Positions 17,047-27,652 of a stretch of 64,000 nt of DNA are shown here, piece after piece (position 1 is the stretch's first letter; every line of letters begins with the position of its first letter). The DNA comes from Paenibacillus lycopersici (lineage in GTDB: Bacteria > Bacillota > Bacilli > Paenibacillales > Paenibacillaceae). The notes under the pieces were generated by a model that was not told where the DNA came from, ran no database searches, and worked only from the letters and a program-made list of their open reading frames with translations. The position numbers and the translations under genes were made by a program. Location of the stretch: NCBI RefSeq assembly GCF_010119935.1, contig NZ_CP048209.1, positions 2,297,001 through 2,361,000 of the forward strand, given 5' to 3'.

Positions 17047-17340
17047 ATGTTGACAGGCAAACAGAAACGCCATCTGCGCTCGCTCGCGCATCATTTGAAT
17101 CCGGTATTCCAGGTCGGCAAGGCCGGCATGAACGAGAATTTGATCCGCCACGTCGAAGAAGCGATCGAGGTGCGCGAACTGATCAAGGTGAACGTGCTCA
17201 ACAACAGCGTCGAGGATCCGAAGGAAGTCGGCGAGTGGATCGCGGCCGAATCCGGCTCCGAGCTCGTGCAGGTTATCGGCAAGACGATCGTGCTGTACAA
17301 GGAATCGAAGGATCACAAAACCATCGAGCTTCCTCGATAA
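17047..17340 (+). CDS. yhbY: Ribosome assembly RNA-binding protein YhbY (CRM domain)
   Basis: A 97-residue single CRM-domain protein that associates with pre-50S ribosomes. It opens with LTGKQKRHLRSLAHHLNPVFQVGKAG, where the GxxG RNA-binding loop is VGKAGM, and it contains LIKVNVLNN. The ATG at 17047 follows GAAGGAAC. It is co-directional with aroE (26-bp gap) and nadD. Confidence 0.95.
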   Translation: MLTGKQKRHLRSLAHHLNPVFQVGKAGMNENLIRHVEEAIEVRELIKVNVLNNSVEDPKEVGEWIAAESGSELVQVIGKTIVLYKESKDHKTIELPR

Positions 17341-17379
17341 GGAACTCGTCAGGCTGGAAGCGAAAGGAGCTGCGGGCAT

Positions 17380-17973
17380 TTGATTAAAGTTGGTTTTATG
17401 GGGGGCACGTTCGACCCGATTCATTACGGACATCTGCTGGCCGCCGAATCCGCGAGAGAAGCTTGCGGCCTGGACGAAGTGTGGTTCGTTCCCGCGGGTC
17501 ATCCGCCGCTGAAGGAGAACGGACCGGAAGCCGACGGCGAGTCGCGGCTGGAAATGGTCTATCGGGCGATCGACTTCCAGCCGCATTTCCGTGCGATGGA
17601 CCTGGAATTGGAGCGCGAAGGCACAAGCTATACGATCGATACGATCAAGGCGCTGCACGAGCTTTATCCCGGCCGGACGTTCAGCATCATTATCGGCACG
17701 GATCGCGTCAACGACCTGCCGCAGTGGCATGAAATCGAAGCGCTGGCGGGGATGGTGTCGTTCATCGGCGTTACGCGGGCCGGCGAGACGTTCCGGCCGG
17801 AGCAGCTTCCGAAGTATATTACCGACAAGCTGACGCTCGTCGACATGCCTCTGCTCGATATATCGTCCACGATAATCAAGGAGCGTATCGCCGCCGGCCG
17901 TTCCATCCGCTTCTTGCTGCCGGAGAAGGTGCATTCGTTCATAAGGAGGAACGGCCTTTATGAACCGGAATGA
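17380..17973 (+). CDS. nadD: Nicotinate-nucleotide adenylyltransferase
   Basis: A 197-residue enzyme that adenylates nicotinate mononucleotide to deamido-NAD. It has the nucleotidyltransferase motif GGTFDPIHYGHL (about 8-19) and the C-terminal DISSTIIKERI (ISSTxxR-like). The start is TTG at 17380 with GAAAGGAGCTG upstream. The 3' end overlaps yqeK by 14 bp. Confidence 0.96.
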   Translation: MIKVGFMGGTFDPIHYGHLLAAESAREACGLDEVWFVPAGHPPLKENGPEADGESRLEMVYRAIDFQPHFRAMDLELEREGTSYTIDTIKALHELYPGRTFSIIIGTDRVNDLPQWHEIEALAGMVSFIGVTRAGETFRPEQLPKYITDKLTLVDMPLLDISSTIIKERIAAGRSIRFLLPEKVHSFIRRNGLYEPE

Positions 17974-18535
17974 GATGATTGCGGCCGTGAAGGCGGAAAT
18001 GCCGGAACGGCGCTGGAAGCATACGCTGGGCGTGATGGAGACGTCGATCATGCTCGCGGAACGGTTCAACGGGGATCCGGAACGCGCCGAGACGGCGGCC
18101 ATCCTGCACGATGTGGCGAAATACTGGCCGACGGCGCGCATGGAAACGATCATCAGGGAACGGCAGCTGCCGGAAGAGCTGCTTCAGTACGATAAAGAAT
18201 TATGGCATGCCCCGGTGGGCGCGTTCGTCGCGGAGCATGATTACGGCATATGGGACCTCGAAATTCTGGACGCGATCCGTTATCATACGTCGGGCCGCGA
18301 AGGCATGACGCTGATGGACAAAATCGTCTGCCTGGCCGATTACATGGAGCAGGGCCGGGATTTTCCGGGCGTGCAGCGCATTCGGGAGCTGGCCGAGCAT
18401 AATCTGGATCAGGCGCTGGTCGCGGGCTTCGATTCGACGATCGGCTATTTGCTGCAGCAGGGCAAGCGGATCTTCCCGCTGACCATCGCTGCGCGGAATG
18501 ATTTGATTTCACATTTACGGGAGGCTGGGCAATGA
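17960..18535 (+). CDS. yqeK: YqeK family HD-domain hydrolase (Ap4A hydrolase type)
   Basis: A 191-residue metal-dependent HD phosphohydrolase. It has W-KHTLGVMETS, the ILHDVAKYW motif (His-Asp, about residues 48-56) and a later H-rich AFVAEHDYGI. YqeK homologues cleave diadenosine tetraphosphate symmetrically. The ATG overlaps nadD, with AAGGAGG inside the nadD 3' end, so the two are translationally coupled. The stop overlaps rsfS. Confidence 0.93.
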   Translation: MNRNEMIAAVKAEMPERRWKHTLGVMETSIMLAERFNGDPERAETAAILHDVAKYWPTARMETIIRERQLPEELLQYDKELWHAPVGAFVAEHDYGIWDLEILDAIRYHTSGREGMTLMDKIVCLADYMEQGRDFPGVQRIRELAEHNLDQALVAGFDSTIGYLLQQGKRIFPLTIAARNDLISHLREAGQ

Positions 18536-18879
18536 CCATTAGCTCGGAACAGCTGCTGCAGGCGGTAGTCGCCGCGGCGGAAGACAAGAAAGCGCAGAAC
18601 ATCGTCGCGCTTGATTTGAAGAACGTTTCACTCGTCGCCGACTATTTCGTGATCTGTCACGGGAATTCGGACGTTCAGGTACAAGCGATCACGACGGAGG
18701 TCCGCAAGCAGGCGGAAGCGCGCGGCGTACGCGTTCGCGGCATCGAAGGCGCGGACAGCGGCCGCTGGGTGCTCGTCGATATCGGCGATGTCGTCGTGCA
18801 CGTGTTCCACCGGGACGAGCGCGAATATTACAGCATCGAACGGCTTTGGTCCGACGCGAAGGTCGTGGAATTCGCATGA
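18532..18879 (+). CDS. rsfS: Ribosomal silencing factor RsfS
   Basis: A 115-residue protein that binds uL14 and blocks subunit joining in stationary phase. It shows the family segments ALDLKNVSLVADYFVICHGNSDVQVQAI and GRWVLVDIGDVVVHVFHRDEREYYSIERLW. The ATG overlaps the yqeK stop by 4 bp, and its own stop overlaps the next gene (ATGA). Confidence 0.96.
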   Translation: MTISSEQLLQAVVAAAEDKKAQNIVALDLKNVSLVADYFVICHGNSDVQVQAITTEVRKQAEARGVRVRGIEGADSGRWVLVDIGDVVVHVFHRDEREYYSIERLWSDAKVVEFA

Positions 18880-19829
18880 CGCTCACAGCCGGCACGACGA
18901 TGAAGCTGAAGCTCGCGCGGGAAGTTTCGCCGTACGGCTATTTCATGACGGACGGCGAGAACGAAGTGCTCATGCATTACACGGAGCTTGTCGGCCATCG
19001 CCCGCAAATCGGGCAATTCTATGACGTGTTTCTATTCTTCGACTCCGAGGATCGCATCGCCGCCACGATGAAGAAGCCGCTTATCCAGCTCGGGCAAGTG
19101 GCGCGCCTTGCCGTTGCGGACATTCACCCGCGCATCGGCGCGTTTCTGGAGATGGGGCTCGGCCGGCAGCTGCTGCTGCCGTTGTCGGAGCAGCCGGAGC
19201 TGAAGGAGCTGCGTCCGAAGCGCGGCGACGAGGTGCACGTCATCCTCGCGCACGACAAGATCGGCCGGCTGGTCGCGAAGGTTGCGTTCGAGGAAGAGCT
19301 GGCGGAGCTTGCGTTCCATGCGCCGACGTCCTGGCACAACACGTGGGTCGAGGGCTGGGTGACGAAGACGCTCAAGATCGGCTCGTTCGTCATGATCGAC
19401 GGCGGCGTGCTCGGCTTCGGCGCATTCGGCTTCATTCCCGCGGACGAGCGGACGCGGCTGCTTCGCCTCGGCGAGCGCGTGAAGGCGCGCGTGACGTTCG
19501 TGCGCGAGGACGGACGCGTCAATCTGTCGATGCACCAGCGCAAGGAGGTCGGCCGGCTCGAGGATTCCGACCGGCTGCTTGCGTTCCTGAAAGAACGGCC
19601 GAACGGGACGATGCCGTATTCGGACGAGACGCAGGCCGATATTATCAAGCAGCGGTTCGGCATCAGCAAGGGCGCGTTCAAGCGGGCGCTCGGCAAATTG
19701 ATGCGGGACGGGCTCGTGACGCAGGAAGGCAGCTCGACGAAGCTGACGGAGCAGGGCGCGGCGGCGAACGCAGCTGCGGCTTCGGCCTCCGAAGAATCGG
19801 CGGCATCGAAGCCCGGAGCAGCGGAGTAG
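18876..19829 (+). CDS. cvfB: CvfB-family S1 RNA-binding protein
   Basis: A 317-residue protein with repeated S1-like OB-fold domains and a C-terminal winged helix (FGISKGAFKRALGKLMRDGLV). The segments RPKRGDEVHVIL, GFGAFGFIPADERTRLLRLGERVKARVTFVREDGRVNLSM are typical of CvfB, an RNA-binding virulence regulator in S. aureus and YitL in B. subtilis. The tail (about 300-317) is Ala/Ser-rich. The start ATG overlaps the rsfS stop. Its place between rsfS and yqeM differs from B. subtilis, where those genes are adjacent. Confidence 0.9.
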   Translation: MTLTAGTTMKLKLAREVSPYGYFMTDGENEVLMHYTELVGHRPQIGQFYDVFLFFDSEDRIAATMKKPLIQLGQVARLAVADIHPRIGAFLEMGLGRQLLLPLSEQPELKELRPKRGDEVHVILAHDKIGRLVAKVAFEEELAELAFHAPTSWHNTWVEGWVTKTLKIGSFVMIDGGVLGFGAFGFIPADERTRLLRLGERVKARVTFVREDGRVNLSMHQRKEVGRLEDSDRLLAFLKERPNGTMPYSDETQADIIKQRFGISKGAFKRALGKLMRDGLVTQEGSSTKLTEQGAAANAAAASASEESAASKPGAAE

Positions 19830-19839
19830 GAGGCGGCCG

Positions 19840-20595
19840 ATGGAAGCCTATACGCAGTTTGCGACGGTATACGACCGTTTGATGGCCGACATGCCTTATC
19901 CGCAGTGGATCGCGTTCGCGGATGCGTGCTGGCAGCGGTACGGCAAGCCGAGAACCGTCGTCGATCTCGGCTGCGGCACTGGCAGCGTAGCCATTCCGCT
20001 TGCGCGCGCGGGCTATACGGTGTACGGCATCGACATCTCGTCGGACATGCTGACGATCGGCCGCAGCAAGCAGGATGCCGCCGGCGGCGGAGGGACGATC
20101 ACCTGGCTGGAGCAGGACATGGCGGAATGGGATATCGGCGCGCAGGCGGACAGCGTCATCTCGTTCTGCGACTGCATCAACTATTTGACCGAGGAAGACG
20201 ACGTGCTGGCCGCGTTTCAAGCGACGTACGCCGGCTTGAAGCCGGGCGGCGTCTTCCTGTTCGATGTCCATGCGCCGCGAACGCTGCAGTGCTATGCCGA
20301 GGAGCAGCCTTTCGTGCTGGACGAGCCTGGCATCGCGTACATCTGGACAAGCGAGCTGGACGAGGACCGGATGGAGATCGAGCATCATTTGACGATTTTC
20401 GCCGAGGAAGGCGGCGGTTCGGGCGGGACGTACGCACGGTTCGAGGAAGTGCATGTGCAGCGCGCCTACGACGCGGAATGGATCACGGAAGCGCTGCTCG
20501 CGGCGGGTTTCTCGAAAGTGGAGCCATTCGGGGATTTCAAGCTGGAAGCGCCGGATGACGACACGGAGCGGCTGTTTTTTGCCGCAGTGAAATGA
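19840..20595 (+). CDS. Class I SAM-dependent methyltransferase (YqeM position)
   Basis: A 251-residue Rossmann-fold methyltransferase with the SAM motif VVDLGCGTGSVAIPLA (about residues 37-52), the acidic end of beta-2 (GIDIS) and SFCDCINYL as motif IV. It follows TAGGAGGCGGCCG and is the last gene of the yqeG operon, the place of B. subtilis yqeM upstream of comER. The substrate is unknown. Confidence 0.9.
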   Translation: MEAYTQFATVYDRLMADMPYPQWIAFADACWQRYGKPRTVVDLGCGTGSVAIPLARAGYTVYGIDISSDMLTIGRSKQDAAGGGGTITWLEQDMAEWDIGAQADSVISFCDCINYLTEEDDVLAAFQATYAGLKPGGVFLFDVHAPRTLQCYAEEQPFVLDEPGIAYIWTSELDEDRMEIEHHLTIFAEEGGGSGGTYARFEEVHVQRAYDAEWITEALLAAGFSKVEPFGDFKLEAPDDDTERLFFAAVK

Positions 20596-20605
20596 CCTTT
20601 CTGAG

Positions 20606-20632
20606 CGCAGGCCAAGATTTGGCCTGCGTCTT
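20606..20632 (+). terminator. Terminator of the yqeG-yqeM operon
   Basis: A 10-bp stem (20606-20615 with 20619-20628) with a 3-base loop, followed by TCTT. Confidence 0.7.
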
Positions 20633-20639
20633 GCATGTA

Positions 20640-20830
20640 TAACGAACCGTGTACACGTTATTCGGACGAATTGTCTGCCTCTCGGCGTATAACGAACTTG
20701 AGGCGTCTTATGATGGCGAGAAAGACTCAGAAGATGGAACGTAAAGGCTAATTGCACGGGTACGATTCGTTAGCTCGCAGGAAGCGCCAAATATGAGCCG
20801 ATAGCGTGTGCTCGATTCGTTAGACCAGCG
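20640..20830. repeat. Intergenic repeat related to the 39.7-40.3 kb repeats
   Basis: This part of the 0.7-kb gap before leuS holds no gene. It carries TATAACGAACTTGAGGCGTC (from 20689) and two copies of GATTCGTTAG (near 20765 and 20813). These correspond in order and spacing to TAACGAACTTCAGCGTC and GATTCGTAAG in the 341-bp repeats at 39.7-40.3 kb, so they look like a diverged dispersed repeat. The remaining bases up to 20950 show nothing else. Confidence 0.5.
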
Positions 20831-20950
20831 CTGCTCGACAGCCCTTCCTGTCGATCAGGTCGATCCGGGCAGGCCTGAATCCGCGCTTGTGCGTCTGGCT
20901 GGAATTAAGCCCTGGGCCGAGCTGTCAAGCAAACCAGGGCGTTACATACC

Positions 20951-20979
20951 TTGACATGACACGACACGTTTCATATAAT
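20951..20979 (+). promoter_or_regulatory. Consensus sigma-A promoter of leuS
   Basis: Perfect TTGACA (20951-20956) and TATAAT (20974-20979) with a 17-bp spacer. Confidence 0.93.
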
Positions 20980-20985
20980 CGAATT

Positions 20986-21257
20986 ATCTGTAAGAAGAAC
21001 GGCGTTGAAGAGGAGCAGTAGCTTGGTAGCGTTAGGACCAGAGAGCCGGCGGGTGGTGAAAGCCGGACCGACGCGAAGCGAACTCGCCTTGGAGCCGCAT
21101 GCGATCGAATCGTCCGATTCGGGAAGCATGCCGTTTCGCCCGCGTTAAGGGTCTAGAGTGAACGGCGGTAAAGCATACCGTCCGTTAACTAGGGTGGTAC
21201 CACGGGAGCGTAATCCTCTCGTCCCTAGCGATTTCGCTGGGGGCGGGAGGTTTTTTA
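20986..21257 (+). promoter_or_regulatory. T-box leader (leucine) controlling leuS
   Basis: A tRNA-sensing riboswitch. The conserved T-box AGGGTGGTACCACG is at 21191-21204. It is followed by a 16-bp terminator hairpin (21215-21230 with 21235-21250) and six T residues. The Stem I region contains AGAGAGCCGG...CCGG and the GAACTC sequence (about 21078-21083), a good candidate specifier with CTC for leucine. Uncharged tRNA-Leu would pair with the T-box side and prevent termination. The transcript start is estimated from the promoter. Confidence 0.93.
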
Positions 21258-21314
21258 TTGCATGCGGCGGCGCGTGCGCGTACGCGCAGGCTAGAGAACA
21301 GGGAGGCAATCGTT

Positions 21315-23753
21315 ATGACACAGGAACGTCAGGATCAGCAGGGGTATAACCCGCTCGTTATCGAGCCGAAATGGCAGCAGCATTGGGATGCGAACAAAAC
21401 CTTCAAGACGACGGAGGACGCGGGCAAGCCGAAGTTCTACGCGCTCGACATGTTCCCGTATCCATCTGGAGCGGGGCTGCACGTCGGCCATCCGGAAGGC
21501 TATACGGCGACCGATATCGTCTCGCGGTACAAAAGAATGCGCGGCTACAACGTCCTTCATCCGATGGGCTGGGACGCGTTCGGCCTGCCGGCGGAGCAGC
21601 ACGCGCTCGATACGGGCGAGCATCCGCGCGACATCACGGTGAAGAACATCAACAACTTCCGCCGTCAGATCAAATCGCTCGGCTTCTCGTACGACTGGGA
21701 CCGCGAGTTCAGCACGACGGACCCGGATTATTACAAATGGACGCAGTGGATTTTCATCCAGCTGTTCAATAAAGGGCTTGCCTACGTAGCGGAAGTGCCG
21801 GTCAACTGGTGTCCGGCGCTCGGAACGGTGCTCGCGAACGAAGAGGTTATCAACGGCCTGAGCGAGCGCGGCAACCATCCGGTCATCCGCAAGCCGATGC
21901 GCCAATGGGTGCTCCGGATTACGGAATACGCCGAGCGTCTGCTCGAAGACCTGGAAGAGCTCGACTGGACGGAGAGCATCAAGGACATGCAGCGCAACTG
22001 GATCGGCAAGTCGAAGGGCGCGGAAGTGACGTTCGCGATCGACGGCCATGACGCTTCGCTCGTCGTCTTCACCACTCGTCCGGATACGCTGTTCGGCGCA
22101 TCCTATTGCGTGCTCGCGCCGGAGCATGAGCTCGTGGCGGCGATTACGACGCCTGAGCAGCAGGCCGCGGTGAAGGATTATCAAGAAACGGCCGCGCGCA
22201 AGAGCGATCTGGAGCGTACGGACCTGAACAAAGACAAATCCGGCGTGTTCACCGGCGCATACGCGATCAATCCGATCAACGGCGTTCGCGTGCCGGTCTG
22301 GATCGCGGATTACGTGCTTGCGGGCTACGGCACGGGCGCGATCATGGCCGTTCCGGGCCATGACGAGCGCGACTGGGAGTTCGCGAAGCAGTTCGATCTG
22401 CCGATCACGGAAGTGGTGCAGGGCGGCGACATAAGCCAGGCGGCTTTTGCCGGCGACGGCCCGCACGTCAACTCCGGCTTCATGAACGGGTTGAACAACG
22501 AAGAAGCCATTGCGAAAGCGATCGAATGGCTTGAAGCGGAAGGCAAAGGCCAAGGCAAAGTGACGTACCGTCTCCGCGACTGGCTGTTCAGCCGCCAGCG
22601 GTACTGGGGCGAGCCGATTCCGATCCTCCACCTGGAGGACGGCACGATGAAGCCGGTACCGGACGATCAACTGCCGCTGCTCTTGCCGGACGTCGATCAG
22701 ATCAAGCCGTCGGGCACGGGCGAATCGCCGCTTGCCAACGTGACGGAGTGGGTCGAGACGGTCGATCCGGAGACGGGCATGCGCGCGCGCCGCGAGACCA
22801 ACACGATGCCGCAATGGGCGGGCAGCTGCTGGTACTACCTGCGCTTCATCGATCCGCGCAACGACAAGGAGCTGTGCTCCAAGGAGAAGCAGAAGGAATG
22901 GCTGCCGGTCGATCTCTATATCGGCGGCGCCGAGCATGCGGTGCTTCACTTGCTCTACGCGCGGTTCTGGCACAAGGTGCTCTACGATATCGGCGTCGTC
23001 GATACGAAGGAGCCGTTCCACAAGCTGGTCAACCAAGGCATGATTCTCGGCACGAACAACGAGAAGATGAGCAAATCGCGCGGCAATGTCATCAACCCGG
23101 ACGACATCGTGAACGAGTACGGCGCGGACACGCTGCGTATGTACGAAATGTTCATGGGCCCGCTGGAAGCGACGAAGCCTTGGAACACGAACGGCGTCGA
23201 AGGCATGTACCGTTTCCTCGGCCGCGTATGGCGCCTGTTCGTCGGCGATAACGGCGAGCTGAGCGAGAAGATCGGCGGCGACGGCTCCGACGCGTTCAAG
23301 CGGACATGGCACCGCACCGTGAAGAAAGTGACGGACGACTACGAGAATCTGCGCTTCAACACGGCGATCAGCCAGCTGATGATCTTCGTCAACGACGCGT
23401 ACAAGGCGGACTCGCTGCCGCGCGAAGCGATGGCGCATTTCGTGCAAATGCTGTCGCCGCTGGCGCCGCATATCGCCGAGGAGCTGTGGCTGAAGCTCGG
23501 CCGCGCCGAAGCGTTGACGTACGCGGCATGGCCGACTTACGAAGAAGCGTGGACGGTCGACCAAGAGGTCGAAATCGTCGCGCAGGTGAACGGCAAAATC
23601 ATCGACCGTCTCTCGATCGCGGCCGATACGGACGAAGCCGAGATGGAACGGATCGCGAAAGCGTCGGATAAAGTGGCCGAAGCGATCGCGGGCAAGACCG
23701 TCCGCAAGCTGATCGTCGTCAAGGGCAAGCTCGTCAACATCGTCGTCGGTTAA
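21315..23753 (+). CDS. leuS: Leucyl-tRNA synthetase
   Basis: An 812-residue class I synthetase. It has the HIGH motif as HVGHP (residues 56-60), the CP1 editing domain with [19 protein letters not shown] and [12 protein letters not shown], and KMSKS (584-588). A C-terminal anticodon-binding and LeuRS tail domain completes it. The ATG at 21315 follows AGGGAGG. Expression is controlled by the preceding T-box. Length and domain order are normal for a bacterial LeuRS. Confidence 0.98.
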   Translation: MTQERQDQQGYNPLVIEPKWQQHWDANKTFKTTEDAGKPKFYALDMFPYPSGAGLHVGHPEGYTATDIVSRYKRMRGYNVLHPMGWDAFGLPAEQHALDTGEHPRDITVKNINNFRRQIKSLGFSYDWDREFSTTDPDYYKWTQWIFIQLFNKGLAYVAEVPVNWCPALGTVLANEEVINGLSERGNHPVIRKPMRQWVLRITEYAERLLEDLEELDWTESIKDMQRNWIGKSKGAEVTFAIDGHDASLVVFTTRPDTLFGASYCVLAPEHELVAAITTPEQQAAVKDYQETAARKSDLERTDLNKDKSGVFTGAYAINPINGVRVPVWIADYVLAGYGTGAIMAVPGHDERDWEFAKQFDLPITEVVQGGDISQAAFAGDGPHVNSGFMNGLNNEEAIAKAIEWLEAEGKGQGKVTYRLRDWLFSRQRYWGEPIPILHLEDGTMKPVPDDQLPLLLPDVDQIKPSGTGESPLANVTEWVETVDPETGMRARRETNTMPQWAGSCWYYLRFIDPRNDKELCSKEKQKEWLPVDLYIGGAEHAVLHLLYARFWHKVLYDIGVVDTKEPFHKLVNQGMILGTNNEKMSKSRGNVINPDDIVNEYGADTLRMYEMFMGPLEATKPWNTNGVEGMYRFLGRVWRLFVGDNGELSEKIGGDGSDAFKRTWHRTVKKVTDDYENLRFNTAISQLMIFVNDAYKADSLPREAMAHFVQMLSPLAPHIAEELWLKLGRAEALTYAAWPTYEEAWTVDQEVEIVAQVNGKIIDRLSIAADTDEAEMERIAKASDKVAEAIAGKTVRKLIVVKGKLVNIVVG

Positions 23754-23785
23754 TCGGCGGCGGCGGGTGACCGATAGGCATAAAA

Positions 23786-23840
23786 AAGAGGTGAACGACC
23801 TTTTAACGCAAAGCATGCGTTAAGGGCCGTTCACCTCTTT
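23786..23840. terminator. Bidirectional terminator between leuS and comER
   Basis: AAGAGGTGAACG (23786-23797) pairs with CGTTCACCTCTT (23828-23839), and an inner CCTT-TTAACGC/GCGTTAAGG stem extends it. An A-run (23782-23787) gives the T-tract for minus-strand transcripts; TCTTT follows on the plus strand. The right arm covers the last codons of comER. Confidence 0.8.
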
Positions 23841-24659
23841 GCCGTACAAGGCGTCGGATACGCGCACCAGGTCTTCGTGGTACTTGGCGTGCGTCGCCCG
23901 GATGACGCGGTTGAACACCCCGTTCAGCTCCATGTTCAGCAGCGCCAGCGCCTGGGCGGTTATGCCGCCGGGCACGACGACCCGGGCTTGGAGTTCTTCG
24001 GGAGACATGCCGCCGCCGGTCAGCAGCTGGCCGGTGCCGAGCAGCATTTCGCTGGCGATCATCCGCGCTTGCTCGCGCGGGATGCCGGTCTCTTCGGCAG
24101 CCGCGTCGATGAACCGCTGCAGCAGGCAGGCCATGATGGCCGGACCGATGCTCGACAGGTCCGACACGATGCGCGTGTGCGCTTCGTCGATGATCAGCGG
24201 CTCGCTGATATAAGAGAGCAGTCCGTTCAGCCGGACGATATCGGCATCGGTCATGCGGCTGCCGTACATGCACAGCGTGGCGCCGCTGCACATGTAGTTG
24301 GTGATGCTCGGAATGACCTTAGCGATTTTGCAGGGAAGCGAATCTTCCAGCTGCTTCAGCAGGACGGGGCTCGTAATGGAAATGACGAGCTGGCTCGGCT
24401 GGACATAATCGCGAATGCCTTCCAGTACCGTCTTGTACTCATGCGGCTTGACGCAGATGAAAATCACGTCCTGATCGACGACGGCATCGCGGTTCAGCGG
24501 GACGGCCTGCAGGCCGGGGTGGCGGTCGGCTAAGCAGACGGCTTTGGAATACGTACGATTGCTGGCCGTGATTTGCGACGGTTTTAGCGCTCCCGAGCCG
24601 ATGAACGCATCGATTAGCAGGCTGCCCATGCTCCCTATACCGATAAACCCGACATTCAT
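23820..24659 (-). CDS. comER: ComER, pyrroline-5-carboxylate reductase-like late competence protein
   Basis: A 279-residue protein with an N-terminal NADP-binding motif GFIGIGSMGS and a P5C-reductase C-terminal domain (GPAIMACLLQRFIDAAAEETGIPREQA). In B. subtilis comER lies divergent to the comE operon and is not needed for transformation; it has been linked to sporulation. The start (24657-24659) has a strong GGGAGGGA upstream; the frame continues to 24737 without one. It is convergent with leuS and divergent from comEA. Confidence 0.92.
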   Translation of the reverse strand: MNVGFIGIGSMGSLLIDAFIGSGALKPSQITASNRTYSKAVCLADRHPGLQAVPLNRDAVVDQDVIFICVKPHEYKTVLEGIRDYVQPSQLVISITSPVLLKQLEDSLPCKIAKVIPSITNYMCSGATLCMYGSRMTDADIVRLNGLLSYISEPLIIDEAHTRIVSDLSSIGPAIMACLLQRFIDAAAEETGIPREQARMIASEMLLGTGQLLTGGGMSPEELQARVVVPGGITAQALALLNMELNGVFNRVIRATHAKYHEDLVRVSDALYGKEVNGP

Positions 24660-24854
24660 TGCAATCCCTCCCACGCGCCTCGTTGACGACGGCGCAGCTT
24701 CAACAGCATGATACGGATCGGCGCACGGCGAAAGCACTGCATCGCGCGCGCCGGAATCGCTGCCATGGTGCTCTTACTACACTATGCGGGCCGGCAAGGC
24801 CATGATGACCACTTTCTTGAAAAGATCGCATTACGACAGGAGGCGTTGTCCGGC

Positions 24855-25538
24855 ATGAAAAGAAGGATAAGAAGAAGCAGCTGGAGCGGATCGCGGCTGG
24901 GAGCCGGCGCATGCATACTCGTGTCGATACTGCTCATTGCCATCGCCATGATGCAGAACGGCGCGCAGGCGAAGCCCGGCTGGACGGCGATGAACGAGCA
25001 GGTGGACCGCGCCTTGGCGCCGTTGGAGCAGCGCGAGGCGAACGTGCCGAAGGAGACGGCCGGGGATAAGAAGAAGCAGCCGGCGGCAAGCGGGCAGGAG
25101 CGTGACGCGGAGAAGCGGACCGCGGGGAGTCAAGCCGCCGATAAGCAGGCCGATGCGAAACAAGCGCCAAACTTGAAGGCCGAAGATATGCAGGCTCCTG
25201 CGCAGCAGGAAGCGGCCGGCCAAGCCGAGGTCAAACAATCGGATTCGGCAAGCACGGCGACCGATGGGATGGCAGGCGATGGCGCGAAGCCCCGGCAGTT
25301 AGGCGCGGAGTCTCAGCAGGCCGGGGCGGCGTCGAATGAAGGCAAGATCGACGTCAATCACGCTTCGGCGGCGGAGCTGGACGCTCTCCCGGGCATCGGC
25401 GCGGCCAAGGCGGAAGCGATCGTGGCGGACCGCGAACGCAACGGCTTGTTCCGCAATCCCGACGATTTGCTTCGCGTCAAGGGCATTGGTCCTAAACTAC
25501 TAGATAAAATGAAGTCTTACATTGTTCTCCAGCCGTGA
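24855..25538 (+). CDS. comEA: ComEA-type helix-hairpin-helix DNA-binding protein
   Basis: A 227-residue membrane-anchored DNA receptor for transformation. One N-terminal membrane helix (about residues 17-35) is followed by a roughly 120-residue Ala/Gln/Lys/Asp-rich low-complexity region. A C-terminal HhH pair (about 165-227) follows, with IDVNHASAAELDALPGIGAAKAEAIV and LLRVKGIGPKLLDKM. The SLBB domain usual in B. subtilis ComEA is not visible. The ATG at 24855 has AGGAGG 11 bp upstream. It is followed not by comEB but by metY. Confidence 0.9.
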   Translation: MKRRIRRSSWSGSRLGAGACILVSILLIAIAMMQNGAQAKPGWTAMNEQVDRALAPLEQREANVPKETAGDKKKQPAASGQERDAEKRTAGSQAADKQADAKQAPNLKAEDMQAPAQQEAAGQAEVKQSDSASTATDGMAGDGAKPRQLGAESQQAGAASNEGKIDVNHASAAELDALPGIGAAKAEAIVADRERNGLFRNPDDLLRVKGIGPKLLDKMKSYIVLQP

Positions 25539-25550
25539 TTATGCGACAAT
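25522..25550 (+). promoter_or_regulatory. Possible promoter for metY
   Basis: TTGTTC (25522-25527), a 17-bp spacer and GACAAT (25545-25550) overlap the comEA 3' end. The 65-bp gap is too short for a SAM riboswitch. Confidence 0.3.
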
Positions 25551-25561
25551 GGTAGCGATAG

Positions 25562-26896
<1,335 letters not shown>

Positions 26897-26948
26897 TCAT
26901 ACGCAAGCCAACAGCAACCTTAATTGCAGGAAGGAAGACCGGCTAGAC

Positions 26949-27479
26949 ATGGCACCGGAAGCGCAAGACAGCTCGAGAAAAGACTGGGATACGTATTTCA
27001 TGGATATCGCGTATATGGTTTCGACCCGTTCGCGCTGCCCGCGCAGGCATGTGGGCACCGTGCTCGTGCAGGGGAAGAAGCTGCTCGGCACCGCCTATAA
27101 CGGAGCTCCGATGGGCGTCGCGGATTGCTCCGAGGACGGCTGCATGATCGTGGAAGAGCTGGAGATGCAGGTCGAGAACGGCGTGGAGCGCATGATCAAG
27201 AAGCAGCGCTGCATCCGCACGATTCACGCGGAGCAGAATTTGCTGCTGTTCACGGACCGGATCGACCGCGAGGGCTCGACGGTCTACGTGACCGACCAGC
27301 CTTGCTGGACATGCGCCAACATGCTCGCGAACAGCGGGGTGAAGGAAGTCGTGTACCATCGCGCGTATTTGAAGGACAGCGAGAAAGTCGTCTCGCTTAT
27401 GCATTTGAAGGGGATCGCCTTTCGTCATCTGTCCGCCTACGAGCCGCCGGCTCAGGCGGGCATGGACGTTATTTCGTAA
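26949..27479 (+). CDS. comEB: dCMP deaminase-family protein, ComEB
   Basis: A 176-residue zinc deaminase that converts dCMP to dUMP for thymidylate synthesis. Zinc ligands are in THAEQN-like TIHAEQN (about residue 94) and PCWTCANML (about 118-126). CPRRHVGTVLVQ is the family N-terminal motif. The ATG follows AGGAAGG. It is encoded in the comE locus, although ComEB is not needed for DNA uptake in B. subtilis. Confidence 0.94.
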   Translation: MAPEAQDSSRKDWDTYFMDIAYMVSTRSRCPRRHVGTVLVQGKKLLGTAYNGAPMGVADCSEDGCMIVEELEMQVENGVERMIKKQRCIRTIHAEQNLLLFTDRIDREGSTVYVTDQPCWTCANMLANSGVKEVVYHRAYLKDSEKVVSLMHLKGIAFRHLSAYEPPAQAGMDVIS

Positions 27480-27510
27480 ATGCCATAGGGAATCGCATCG
27501 CAAGAGGAAG

Positions 27511-27591
27511 AACCTCTGGCTGCACCCGTGAAGCTGCGCTTGGCCGTTATCGGCCGGGCGCAGCTTCACGGGAGCGGCCGGAGGTTTTTTT
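27511..27591 (+). terminator. Strong terminator/attenuator between comEB and comEC
   Basis: An outer AACCTC/GAGGTT stem and an inner perfect 15-bp stem (27525-27539 with 27558-27572) are followed by seven T residues. It lies between comEB and comEC, so comEC may be expressed separately. Confidence 0.92.
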
Positions 27592-27652
27592 GTTTATCGC
27601 GGCGGCGAACGTCTCGCCGATCGCTATAAGCGGGAGAGGAGGAGGGGAGAAA